DNA of 14,360 nucleotides from Fragilaria crotonensis (Eukaryota; Bacillariophyta; Fragilariophyceae; Fragilariales; Fragilariaceae), in assembly GCA_022925895.1 (NCBI GenBank), contig JAKSYS010000250.1:64001-78360 (forward strand), given 5' to 3'. Both the position numbers and the translations under genes were made by a program. Position 1 is the stretch's first letter; each line of letters starts with the position of its first letter. Shown in pieces: positions 1 to 8,078 of this stretch. The notes below the pieces were generated by a model. The model had not been told where the DNA came from, searched no databases, and saw nothing but the letters and a program-made list of their open reading frames with translations.

Positions 1-83
1 ACGGACTTCAAACGTCAACGTCAAGAAATCCAGCCTTGATGGAGAAATTGCAACAAGGAAGAAGCAGAAAACTGGGTTCTAAC

Positions 84-2237
84 TTAGTCGTGCATGTTAT
101 ATTCTACGTTTGCAGCTTCGTAGAAGTATGACGGCCATTTGTCCCTGTCATTTACGACAAGGACATCTCCATTCAAGTCACTGCTGCAAAGAACGAGGCA
201 TAAGGCGACCAGTGCGGTTGCACTCACAACATGGAAGTCTTTTCTGAACGACCACTCGGTGAAGAGAAACGACTCGCGACCGGTTGGTTCGTAACAGCTT
301 TGTACGATTAGGTCAAAAGAGAATCCGTTGTCAGTTTGTCTTGGAACACAAGCCACTACACGACATGGAAAGTCCTTTTTCACCCCTGTACTAAGTTCAA
401 ACTGGATAAGTGCCCAGTCGTACCATGGATATCCCTTGGCTCTGAAATTGGGATGGCAGCGAATGCATATCATCTTTTCCTTCGTGATGGAATCAGTCTT
501 GTGGTATTCTGTGCAGCACGCGATGCTGCCTTCCCCTCGTTCATCAAGGTCGGAGGAGCCATAGTACTGTATGATGAACATCGAAAGATTGTCCTCCAAA
601 TGCATGGGTCCTCTTGTTTGCGTGGTGAACTTGACGTCTCGTACCAAATGATCACCATTTTCGGGATCTCGAAACGACCTGATGCAATACATTGTTCCAC
701 GGCCTTCTTCTATTGCGGGATTGTCACCGTCAGTGTTGATGCCAACATACGGAGGACGATAAGTGGGAGTGTCAATGCGGTTCTTGTCGACACTCCCAAG
801 AACATTTCTTTCTTGGAACAACCCATGCATGGTATCAATAACAATGGTGTCGGCAATTCTGCGCGCACACTGCTGGTCGATGGTGTTCATGTCCTTCTGT
901 GAACGTCGGCCGGGACGTTTTGCATGCGCTTTGTGATGCTCCTCAGGACGGGACGCATTGTAGCCACGGGGTGCACCAAACACACCGATAAAGCGGACGA
1001 TGTGCTTGATCTCATGAAATTTTGAAACCTTCCACCCATTGCCCTTCAATCGCGGAAGATACTTCACGATGAGGCGCATAAGAGAAGCAATTGCAGCTTC
1101 AGCCTTGTCCGCCTCACCAGTTGTATCGTTGACATCCCAAAATGTGAACTGATCCAGCCAAGCCTCAAAACACAGAAGGCATTCGATTGTTCCCAAAACA
1201 GCCTCCATATCTGCGAAGTGTCTCTCGAGGAGATGCCATCCTTCAACTTGCATTGTAAGGGCCGCAAGCAGGAAGAGAGTGCCGGACTGTTCAGAACATT
1301 CGACCTGGGAGAGGTTTGTGATTCCACGTGAGAAGTCAGTCCGTGGGAAACTAGATCGTATAGTTTGACGACAGGTCTTGTCAAAGGAAAATGCCATTCC
1401 ATCAAGCTTTGCCAGTGATTCATTGCTAATCCCTTTCTTGAACGATTCGAGGCAGTACATGATGATACCATGTTGTATAGTATGCATGACATCAATGACA
1501 GCGCACATAAAGATACCATGTGCGTTTTGCCCCATCTGAATGCGGTTGAAGGCATTATCAACCTTGTAAATCGTGAGTTCCTGAAGGTCGTCGTCGGAGC
1601 CGTTGCGACAGATATCATTGATCGTGTCGACATCAAGAAAAGTGCACTCAACATCTGGATTGTCAAGATCGTCAAAGAGACAGTCGCATGATCGATGATG
1701 ACGATTCATACTACTGTGATGTCCATTCATGCGGCCACAAAGTTGATCCCCTTGCTTGCCATCGTTGATGACGAAGAGCAGAGGACAGACGATATCAACG
1801 ACAATCCACTTCCCACAAAGTTTCAAAGGAACCTTCTTCAGTCGACAATCTTTGCCGGCTTGCGCTTCGACCATGCCCCTCATCATGGCATCCATCACTT
1901 TGTGAAAATTACGAGTCGTTCTACCTTTTCCTTCCTCGGAAGTGCTGTTTGCAAATTGATTCATGGCACCTGATCGTCCGCGGTTCAGGTCGGGGACGTA
2001 ACCCAGGACACGCCATGCACCACTGTCTCTGCGGACTTTCTCCGTGAACAAAGAAGTTGTGAACGACACCGGACATATTTCGATGTGACCTTTGCTGTCA
2101 ATGGCGGTTCCATCAAGGTACAGAATGATCGGAACTAGGAGCTGATTTCTTCCTGGAGTGATCAATTGATTGTATAGGTCACGATAGCGCTGACCGCTGT
2201 TTGCCTCCCCAAGTTTGCCATCCAATGGATGATACAT
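84..2237 (-). CDS. Plavaka/CMC-like DDE transposase, catalytic C-terminal part
   Basis: This 717-residue open frame encodes the catalytic part of a cut-and-paste transposase. Residues 35-81 carry a VPIILYLDGT strand (candidate first catalytic Asp, D42), then CPVSF and a basic stretch ending VLGYVPDL, the arrangement typical of Plavaka-type transposases. A Cys/His-rich segment at 167-186 (C167, H173/174, H180/181, C184, C186) probably binds zinc, and D164 just before it is a candidate acidic residue. IDVMHTIQHG at 248-257 resembles the D-x-x-H motif of CACTA/Plavaka enzymes. HEIKH followed by EEHHKAHAK (408-440) supplies candidate late acidic residues. The Met at 2237 is not the natural start: homologous-looking sequence continues upstream in other frames, so this is the C-terminal part of a longer protein broken by frameshifts. 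Expression would act in the nucleus on the element ends. Family identification is by motif recognition only. Confidence 0.8.
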   Translation of the reverse strand: MYHPLDGKLGEANSGQRYRDLYNQLITPGRNQLLVPIILYLDGTAIDSKGHIEICPVSFTTSLFTEKVRRDSGAWRVLGYVPDLNRGRSGAMNQFANSTSEEGKGRTTRNFHKVMDAMMRGMVEAQAGKDCRLKKVPLKLCGKWIVVDIVCPLLFVINDGKQGDQLCGRMNGHHSSMNRHHRSCDCLFDDLDNPDVECTFLDVDTINDICRNGSDDDLQELTIYKVDNAFNRIQMGQNAHGIFMCAVIDVMHTIQHGIIMYCLESFKKGISNESLAKLDGMAFSFDKTCRQTIRSSFPRTDFSRGITNLSQVECSEQSGTLFLLAALTMQVEGWHLLERHFADMEAVLGTIECLLCFEAWLDQFTFWDVNDTTGEADKAEAAIASLMRLIVKYLPRLKGNGWKVSKFHEIKHIVRFIGVFGAPRGYNASRPEEHHKAHAKRPGRRSQKDMNTIDQQCARRIADTIVIDTMHGLFQERNVLGSVDKNRIDTPTYRPPYVGINTDGDNPAIEEGRGTMYCIRSFRDPENGDHLVRDVKFTTQTRGPMHLEDNLSMFIIQYYGSSDLDERGEGSIACCTEYHKTDSITKEKMICIRCHPNFRAKGYPWYDWALIQFELSTGVKKDFPCRVVACVPRQTDNGFSFDLIVQSCYEPTGRESFLFTEWSFRKDFHVVSATALVALCLVLCSSDLNGDVLVVNDRDKWPSYFYEAANVEYNMHD

Positions 2238-2259
2238 CGAGTTGGATCGTCCCGATTGA

Positions 2260-2994
2260 TCACAAGGTTTTGCGGCAACATAAGTTCATCATCTTGCAGC
2301 ATTGACAAAGAGAAACACCAAAGTCAAAACACACAATGTCTTGAGCTGCCTCTTGGTCCTCGAGAGTTGTCGAGATCACATGAGGCAATCGTTGATGTGA
2401 CTGTTCCAGACACCGGTACATCCACCCAATATTTGCCTTCCTTGTTGTAGCTTTGGGGTTGAAGTCAAAGCCATCTAATTTTGCAATGTACGCCCATTGC
2501 AAAATTTTCTGCAACATGTAGTCGGGACATTGGGCATCCTCCAGAATCTTAAGTAGTTCCACAATATTTCTGTGTTCGACATCATGTTGCAAATTCAGGA
2601 TGCTTTGGCGATCGCTGGCTTTCATGCGTTCCATGATTCCATGTAAAACAGAGGGAGAGACATTTTCTAGACCAGAAATCGATGAGGCAAAGCCATCTAA
2701 ATGGCCGTACATGTCATCGAGTGCCGATGTGTCGTCACCATCAAAGTCATCGGATGGTGCATCATACTGAAATTCTTCATATGGAGCATACAATGGAAAT
2801 TCGGCATTCATTTCATAGTTCAGGCGTGTGCATTGAACTCCATATGCTTGACGCCGTGTGCTATTAATGGCCTCGATACCGGCATCAGTATCCCTTTGTT
2901 CCAACATGTAATCCTTGCAGGCAGAACTGTGCCACAAATGCTGTTGTAAACCGCGTTCAGTTCGAACTGCGAGTAGCAGTTCATGTTGTAGCAA
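2260..2994 (-). pseudogene. N-terminal part of the same transposase, frame-shifted
   Basis: This 244-residue frame lies directly upstream of the catalytic part on the same strand. It has an acidic stretch (YEEFQYDAPSDDFDGDDTS, about residues 72-90), then a conserved-looking helical region (LLKILEDAQCPDYMLQKIL and IGWMYRCLEQ, about 147-195) of the kind found N-terminal to Plavaka-type catalytic domains. It ends in a Cys-rich tail (CQCCKMMNLCC) that looks like out-of-frame reading. A short third-frame stretch (MLQDDELMLP through RCIIHW, about 2223-2300) bridges it to the 717-residue frame. Frame phases go from 0 to 1 to 2, so each junction would be explained by loss of one base. No GT-AG intron of plausible length fits the junction. 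The true start is uncertain, because the first residues may come from low-quality sequence. Confidence 0.6.
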
Positions 2995-3466
2995 ACAAAC
3001 ATTCTCTTAACAAGGAAATGCAGAAGGGATGATGTTGGAATCAATGAATATAAAGCATACAACAGATGACAACGTAGAGAAAAAATGAGGAGAGAATGAT
3101 GCCTCGTCCTTGTAGTCGTAATACTAGCATTTGACGCTCATCACACAAAGGAAAAATTGGCGCGTGAGTATAATGAGAAGACGGTGAGTATGTAGTATAC
3201 GCAGTATAGGACTCACTGCACAAGTCACGATTATGGAAGGAAGAGACGATGGAGAAGAAGAGGAATGGAACTGAAACTGCCAAAGTAATATGTGCAACAT
3301 GCAGTATTTAGGGAACAAATGATGTTAAACTCAAATATTTATGTGAAACAGAATGTCCGAGAATTTGGATCTTCAACGCACGATATGCATTTGCATAATG
3401 ATGTAGAATATACATATTTTCTATAAAAACTCTGGTCACTACATTACTATGTTATGAAATATCACA
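2995..3466. other. Spacer between the two transposon genes
   Basis: This 472-bp stretch separates the 3' end of the accessory ORF from the 5' part of the transposase. It is AT-rich. The longest open frames are below 81 codons and look like chance. A TATA-like run (TCTATAAAAA near 3420) lies on the plus strand, opposite to both genes. I see no inverted repeats long enough to mark an element end. It probably holds the accessory gene's 3' UTR and the transposase promoter. Confidence 0.4.
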
Positions 3467-4000
3467 TTAAAATGGATAAACCAGAGATTTGCGTTCCCTG
3501 ATGTAGAACCAGCGCCTTCTCCTTCCCCAGGGCTGTTTTTTCCTTGGTGTTTTGCGTGAACCACCAGACAACGACAAAGCCGAGACTACGGATTGCGAGG
3601 TTTCAGCCCCGCCGCCAATGTCCTCATCCCTGAGTGGTGCATTTGTAGCACCAAGCATGGAGGCATCCATGAATGGTTGGAAGTGTGCATCGATGTCCGG
3701 TACTTCTTCGCACCGCATGTAGAAGTAGTATAGTGCAATTTTAGTGACACCGCTAGAACCTTTCTTCTGAAGGGCTCCTTCTACAAAATCCCAAACGACA
3801 TGGTTATGTGTTCCGGATACACTCATATTCTGTTGAATGGTTTGCCTCATCTTGAAGAGCATGAGGACTTTGTTTCTGAAAGCTTGCGTCTCGAATTGGT
3901 TGACCTGCGACAAATTGATGGATCGGTCGGTGGTAAGTGCGGAGGAGATACTCATCATTATCAGGAATGATGAGCCTTGAGAATTCATCACCAGCAACAC
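3467..4000 (-). pseudogene. Transposon accessory protein, C-terminal part, other frame
   Basis: This 177-residue frame continues the accessory protein after a frame change near 3930-3960. From about residue 22 it reads as a structured region (QVNQFETQAFRNKVLMLFKM, then VWDFVEGAL and ALYYFYMRCEEVPDIDAHF). It ends in a basic tail (KTPRKKQPWGRRRRW), a plausible nuclear or DNA-binding tail. The first about 20 residues (MLLVMNSQGSS) are most likely shadow reading of the other frame, so the Met at 4000 is not a real start. The two frames overlap by about 197 bp. The shift could be a mutation, a sequencing indel or, less likely, programmed frameshifting. No suitable intron is visible. Confidence 0.55.
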
Positions 4001-4898
4001 GACGAGCGCTCAAATTCAACAAGGAGGATGCATCGTCTTCACCAGCATTCTTCTGGCAGCTGTCATACTCCTCGTCAGAGTCGGCGCCTGCTGCTGGAGA
4101 AGGAATGCTGTTATCGTCAGGAATGGGAACATCGTCCAGCATAAGCTCCCTATCACTGTCGGCTGTGTCTTCGTTGCCCTCGTCGTTACTGATGTGACTG
4201 TGGCGGGTGTCGGTCGTAGGGTTGAGAGGCAGATTAGTACTTTGGGTTCTTGAAATTGGTAAAGTAACGACAGCAGCTACAGCATCCTCAGAAAGACTAG
4301 TACCTGCACCATTTTCACGATGACGCTCTTGACGAGAAGGGCTGACAACAACATCATTCTCACTTTCAATGCATGAGTTGTGAGCGATGGTTGCTCGCAT
4401 CCAGAAGTCTTTGTGAGTTCTGCACGTCTCATGATCCTGTCGTGACTTTGCATTGTTTACCTTCAAAAAATCCTCAATGAATTGCTCACCGAATATGACG
4501 TTGACAAGTCTAAGAATAGTACTGGTCCTCCGTGATGCAACGGTAGTTGGTGAAATGCCATTCTTTTCCATGTTGTTCATACCGTCAAAGTATTTAGCGA
4601 TGGATTTTCGGATCTCGAACTTACTGAGCGAACCGACATGCCTCATTCCCAGGTTTTTGCACAGTCGTCTAAGATGATCAAGAATTAGGGTATTCAATTC
4701 CACAACCCTGTTGACATGATTGATTCGGACTGTCACCGATTGTGCAACAAGCTGATCAAGCCCAAAATGCTTGCTCTTCTTGTTCGTATCAACCTCCATA
4801 GCAAGGACAAAATCCTTCCTGTCCTGATCAGTCACCCACGCAAGTTCAGGTGGAAAATCCTTTACCTTCCGCCGTTTTGGTTCTGGTAGCGCTGCCAT
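3804..4898 (-). CDS. Transposon accessory protein, N-terminal part, SAP-like motif
   Basis: This 364-residue frame is the upstream gene of the transposon unit. It starts MAALPEPKRRKVKDF with a likely nuclear localisation signal (KRRK, residues 9-12). Residues 72-105 read as two short helices around a Gly (LRRLCKNLG, then GSLSKFEIRKSIAKYF), resembling a SAP-type DNA-binding helix-loop-helix; this is inference. Residues about 180-310 are low-complexity and acidic (for example EEYDS, EDDASS). About the last 45 codons are probably out of frame, because the neighbouring frame becomes conserved-looking from about 3940 (TTDRSINLSQVNQFE). I recall similar unnamed proteins in other diatoms but cannot name a family. 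By position it could be a TnpA-like partner that binds element ends. Confidence 0.6.
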   Translation of the reverse strand: MAALPEPKRRKVKDFPPELAWVTDQDRKDFVLAMEVDTNKKSKHFGLDQLVAQSVTVRINHVNRVVELNTLILDHLRRLCKNLGMRHVGSLSKFEIRKSIAKYFDGMNNMEKNGISPTTVASRRTSTILRLVNVIFGEQFIEDFLKVNNAKSRQDHETCRTHKDFWMRATIAHNSCIESENDVVVSPSRQERHRENGAGTSLSEDAVAAVVTLPISRTQSTNLPLNPTTDTRHSHISNDEGNEDTADSDRELMLDDVPIPDDNSIPSPAAGADSDEEYDSCQKNAGEDDASSLLNLSARRVAGDEFSRLIIPDNDEYLLRTYHRPIHQFVAGQPIRDASFQKQSPHALQDEANHSTEYECIRNT

Positions 4899-5655
4899 TC
4901 TGAGACACTGCTTCAGCAGCAGTGGTGAAGGAGCAGCTAAGCACGTTTAAGTGGTGACAGGCCTGTGTCGCTGCTGTAAAGATTGCAATTGAAAGAATGC
5001 AAGAGATGATGTCCAGATGGCTCGGATCGTCACCATCCAAAATTCTTCTCTCAAAGATACGCTTTTAGAATACCTATAGATACGCTTCCACGCGGAATAA
5101 TTAGAAAATTTGCAAATCTCGTGGGGCTTGCGAAGCAATAGTTTATCGATAAGAATGGAGACTTGTCGTGTGCATCATCAGTGACGTGTCATGAAAAAGA
5201 AGAACATTTTTTTTGTTCAAATGCTTGCGAAACCTGTGTTTCTTGCGAAGCATGAGTTCTGTTAGGAACGACTCTGAACATGGAGAACTGAATCCTGTAT
5301 GGTATCGGAGTCCAAAACGCTCATTTATTTTTGTCTGTACTGGTACCAAGATTCCAAAGGATTCTATGCTTCAAAAGCCCCATGGTTTTGAATATCGTTT
5401 CACGACAGTATTGACAAGAACTTGCCACGAAGTCGGGGACATCTGGAAGCAATGCCTCCGTCAGAACTCAGAACTGGCACAGTTCTACTGCTACTACCGG
5501 TACTCGTAGTTCTCCAGAAAGAACAGAAAAATAATGACCCAACCTAAAAATGACTACGGTAGGGCGTAAGGTCCGGCAAGTCGTGGTTTCGGTCTACGAC
5601 TAGCTAGAGTAGTTGTAGTAGAGTGAAGAGAGCAAATAATTTCTTGCGGACTTTC
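4899..5655. other. Spacer without recognisable gene
   Basis: About 750 bp between the accessory ORF and the first GGAGGTTCCGGAA-bounded interval. The longest frame (5213-5509, plus, 98 codons) has no recognisable motif and biased, irregular composition. A 10-bp direct repeat (AGATACGCTT, near 5055 and 5080) is present. The end of the large transposon should lie here or further left, but I could not identify it. Confidence 0.4.
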
Positions 5656-5913
5656 CTGGAGGTTCCGGAACTTCAGCTCTTTTATGTGTCTCATACCTTT
5701 CACGCAGATTATCTACAGTACCAGAAATATGTTCGACGAACACCTAAATAGTTCCACGTTTCAAAATGACAGAATGTCTTCTGTTGAACCACAATAATAA
5801 AAACCGTGCTTAAGTTTTGGAACTTTGTCAACATCGTTTGTTATGACAAGTACGACATCGATTCAATGTCTTGGATGAACCCTAGTACTATGTAGGGATA
5901 TTTGGAAAAGACG

Positions 5914-6003
5914 TTGGCTCTTGAGCCGTTGGCTCTTGAGCCAGAGGCTCTTGAGTCATTGGCTCTTGAGTCATTGGCTCTTGAGCCACTGGCTCAAGAG
6001 CCA
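5914..6003. repeat. Six-unit 15-bp palindromic minisatellite, array 1
   Basis: Six adjacent 15-bp units with consensus TTGGCTCTTGAGCCA. Each contains the perfect 5-bp inverted repeat GGCTC-TT-GAGCC, with changes in units three and four (GAGTC). The final unit has the centre inverted (TTGGCTCTTGAGCC becomes TGGCTCAAGAGCC). It lies inside candidate element A. Confidence 0.9.
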
Positions 6004-6233
6004 GTTTACTTCGTCGAACTAGTCGAGGAACGTGTTTTCCTTAAATGAGAACTTCGCCAAACGGGAGCGAAAGAAATGACAGGTCATCTATGGTTGCTAT
6101 ATAGCATTTTCTGTAAGCATCGGCGAAACAATATTCAAGTATGAAGAGAATACATTGAGCGAATGACAAGCTCTATGACACACAAAAAAGTGTGTTCTTG
6201 AGTTTGACTTCGTCGGGGGCTGTTGTTCAGCCG

Positions 6234-6293
6234 TTGGCTCTTGAGCCAGCGGCTCTTGAGCCAATGGCTCTTGAGCCAGCGGCTCTTGAGACA
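6234..6293. repeat. Four-unit 15-bp palindromic minisatellite, array 2
   Basis: Four units of the same 15-bp repeat as at 5914-6003, plus a partial fifth (ATGGCTG). The first two bases of units alternate (TT, GC, AT, GC) while the GGCTCTTGAGCC core is kept; the last unit has GAGAC. It lies 230 bp from array 1. On the minus strand it can be read as Ala-Gln-Glu-Pro-Leu repeats, but I do not think that frame is a gene. Confidence 0.9.
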
Positions 6294-6708
6294 ATGGCTG
6301 CCGACACTTCAAATGTCTTATATCCTTAAGTAGGATTTCATAAGACGTCGATTCCATTGTCGCAAAGTCTAAGCTCAAGTTCTTTACTTAAAGCTCAAAA
6401 TTTGTCACGTCATGCAATGAATGTACCTAATAATCCGGACATTTGAAGGGGTGATGGAACGTGGAATATTTGTCCGGCGTGATGAACGAAGTTGTAGAAT
6501 TAGTACTGTATACGTTGCCACTATACACTCAAAGGTAAAAGAGCCGAAATTCCGGAACCTCCTGGCAAACAACATTGAAGCCCTCATACTGATAGTGGTA
6601 GTCGTGCGTCGTGCCTGACAGGAAAATGACTCCGAGATAATCATATCAATTACTTACCGTTTGTCTCATAACTTCGTTCCAACCGAAGCGTTCAAAAGCA
6701 TTCTCGTC

Positions 6709-7275
6709 ATGACGATGCAATCCCTTCAAGACAATAAAGTACTGGTGCCTCAAGTCATATTGCTTGGGCGTGGGGGAAGAAGCTACAACAATGCTGGCAA
6801 TCGCATGCTTCGGAGGCTTGTCAAGGAGCACAAGCAACAACACGGGAACGGACCTCTCCCACACAACGTAAGGCAACGTCTGATAAGGGAGATATATCTC
6901 ACATGCCAGGATGGGGGTTACCGTTTCCTTGTCAACATGGGAACGTGCGGGTGGATTGAGGCATCGATGCACACCACAATGAAGATGATCGGACGTGAAG
7001 TTCGCGATGCACCAACAGAAACGCAAGCGAGGGGAAGCGGTCCTTTAACGCAGGCCTTTCAACAGTGGGAAATCGAGATTAGAATATATCATACCTGCAA
7101 TCAGAGGGAAGATTCAGGTCTTGTTTGTGAAAGTTTCGCTGACTTGAGTAAGAATCGTTTTAGTTTACCGACATCTCATTTCTCGATGTCTCTGGTACTA
7201 GTACGTCGTATGGTTCTGGGTTGTATCAAACGACAAGAGATGGCGCAAAACCACATGGATGCTGGAATATCGTAG
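6709..7275 (+). CDS. DUF6824-domain protein
   Basis: Residues 14-101 (from the ATG at 6709) match the DUF6824 pattern. They include VILLGRGGRSYNNAGNRMLR at the front, a helical middle (RQRLIREIYL), GGYRFL, and the closing Gly-Trp followed by a helix (MHTTMKMIGREVRDA). The family is common in diatoms; its biochemical role is not known to me, and nuclear or DNA-related roles are only guesses. The C-terminal 85 residues show no motif. The frame stays open upstream to about 6619, with an AG-terminated pyrimidine-containing stretch (CGTCGTGCCTGACAG ending 6621), so the first exon may lie further left or the ATG at 6709 may be the start. The gene is only 190 bp from a candidate element on its left and 28 bp from one on its right, so it may be a truncated copy. 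Confidence 0.7.
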   Translation: MTMQSLQDNKVLVPQVILLGRGGRSYNNAGNRMLRRLVKEHKQQHGNGPLPHNVRQRLIREIYLTCQDGGYRFLVNMGTCGWIEASMHTTMKMIGREVRDAPTETQARGSGPLTQAFQQWEIEIRIYHTCNQREDSGLVCESFADLSKNRFSLPTSHFSMSLVLVRRMVLGCIKRQEMAQNHMDAGIS

Positions 7276-7303
7276 TACGTCATTCGTATGTCTCATCTGC
7301 TCA

Positions 7304-7343
7304 GGGCGTTCCTTAACCAGATACATTCGAGGCCACGTTGGAC
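7304..7343 (+). repeat. Left terminal inverted repeat, 40 bp
   Basis: Identical over 40 bp to the reverse complement of 8039-8078; the match ends abruptly at the 41st base. Confidence 0.95.
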
Positions 7344-7450
7344 CAATTTTCGGTATTTACTCCGAGTGTGGTCATTTTCATGTTTTTGTCATTCCTTAAC
7401 GGGGTACATTCGATGAGTTTTCCGGGTTCAAAAAACCAATTATGTCTGTA

Positions 7451-7521
7451 ATTACATTCGATTCGAGTGTGATTACATTCAAAGGGCCTTTGAATGTGAT
7501 CACACTCGAATCGAATGTGAT
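7451..7521. repeat. 71-bp near-perfect palindrome
   Basis: Two 35-nt arms (7451-7485, 7487-7521) flank a single G at 7486 and match at 33 of 35 positions. Both mismatches would be G-U pairs in one RNA strand, so a transcript could pair along the whole arm. The arms are themselves built of ATTCGA and GAGTGTGATTACATTC motifs related to the element ends. Confidence 0.95.
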
Positions 7522-7554
7522 CACATTGGATTAAACATATACCAATTCCATCTG

Positions 7555-7672
7555 TAGATTTTCCTGTAGAGCATACTCCATCTCTCGCAGCCATCCCTTT
7601 CTCTCAATCTTCATAGATTTTCCTGTAGAGCACACTCCATCTCTCGCAGCCATCCCTTTCTCTCAATCTTCA
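7555..7672 (+). repeat. 59-bp tandem duplication
   Basis: Two adjacent 59-bp copies (7555-7613, 7614-7672) beginning TAGATTTTCCTGTAGAGCA. They differ at one position (T to C after GAGCA), indicating a recent local duplication inside the MITE. Confidence 0.95.
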
Positions 7673-8038
7673 GTATTGTAGCAGGCGTCAAATTCTACGC
7701 GAGTATGCGAGTAGTACTGGGTTGTGTTTCGTGGTCGTAATTGGCACGGGGCGAGTGTTTCCTGACATCGTGACAAATGTAAAAATCAATTTATAGAATG
7801 TACCGGTAGTCGTACATATTGTTCAAGGATGTGTAGATTCTGCAACGAACGTGCATTGTATGGAATGTACAGTGCTAGTACTATGTTTATGAAAAAGGAG
7901 TGTATTGATTCAAAATTACGAGTGTATTTTTAAATTACGCAAGGCTAAGGCAATCAACACATTCGCAAAGAAGCGGCAAAATGGTCAAAATCCCGACCGG
8001 CTCGGGCTGGCTCGGGGTTAATTGATATTTTTAAAAAT

Positions 8039-8078
8039 GTCCAACGTGGCCTCGAATGTATCTGGTTAAGGAACGCCC
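8039..8078 (-). repeat. Right terminal inverted repeat, 40 bp
   Basis: Perfect inverted copy of 7304-7343. The lack of any mismatch suggests a recent insertion or strong constraint. Confidence 0.95.

Larger units (their letters stand above)
1..4898 (-). mobile_element. Partial two-gene Plavaka/CMC-like DNA transposon
   Basis: The minus strand carries an accessory ORF (4898-3467) followed by a transposase (2994-84), separated by about 470 bp. Gene order, shared strand and the transposase identity suggest one transposon unit. The transposase side probably continues past the left window edge. I found no terminal inverted repeat or target duplication upstream of 4898, so the right boundary is unknown and is placed at the accessory start codon. 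Both genes need frame changes to read through, so this copy is probably not active as given. Alternatively, base-calling indels in the assembly could create the breaks. Confidence 0.6.
5656..6564. mobile_element. Candidate 909-bp non-autonomous element A, GGAGGTTCCGGAA ends
   Basis: The left end begins CTGGAGGTTCCGGAACTTC and the right end, read on the minus strand, begins CAGGAGGTTCCGGAATTTC. Over 30 bp the two arms (5655-5684 and 6536-6565) agree at 27 positions, including a shared GCTCTTTTA tail. The interior has two arrays of a palindromic 15-bp repeat and no convincing gene. No target-site duplication is evident (GACTTTC on the left, GCAAACA on the right). A second pair of the same ends at 13450-14358 spans exactly the same length. 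Classification as a transposon is inference from the paired ends. Confidence 0.5.
7304..8078. mobile_element. 775-bp MITE-like element with 40-bp perfect TIRs
   Basis: The first and last 40 bp (7304-7343 and 8039-8078) are perfect inverted repeats beginning GGGCGTTCCTTAACCAGATA. The termini are flanked by TCA on both sides (7301-7303, 8079-8081), a possible 3-bp target duplication. An 8-bp direct repeat CTCATCTG also flanks the element at 7292-7299 and 8078-8085, slightly offset. A degenerate internal copy of the terminus (ATTCCTTAACGGGGTACATT near 7392) and repeated ACATTCGA motifs suggest subterminal transposase-binding sites. No coding capacity is visible, so it would depend on an enzyme supplied elsewhere. 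Superfamily is unresolved; the GGG start with a 3-bp duplication is loosely Harbinger-like. Confidence 0.85.

Noticed and set aside
336-902. 188-codon plus-strand frame opposite the transposase
   Set aside because: It lies antisense to the transposase frame, with no domain or start context of its own.
5213-5509. 98-codon plus-strand frame
   Set aside because: No domain, irregular composition and no neighbouring gene context; its end falls in TAC-rich spacer.
4899-5655. CACTA-type terminal repeat for the large transposon
   Set aside because: I looked for CACTA/TAGTG-starting inverted repeats near the right side and found none with a partner inside the window; the left end is outside it.
6097-6378. 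93-codon minus-strand frame with Gln-Glu-Pro-Leu-Ala repeats
   Set aside because: The repeats come from the 15-bp palindromic minisatellite, whose length is a multiple of three. The flanks show no domain and the other array gives no matching frame.
6646-7026. Minus-strand frame with a strong donor-like site (GTAAGTAATTG read on the minus strand at about 6659)
   Set aside because: It is antisense to the DUF6824 domain, which is far more convincing. The frame has no recognisable motif and the donor is probably chance.
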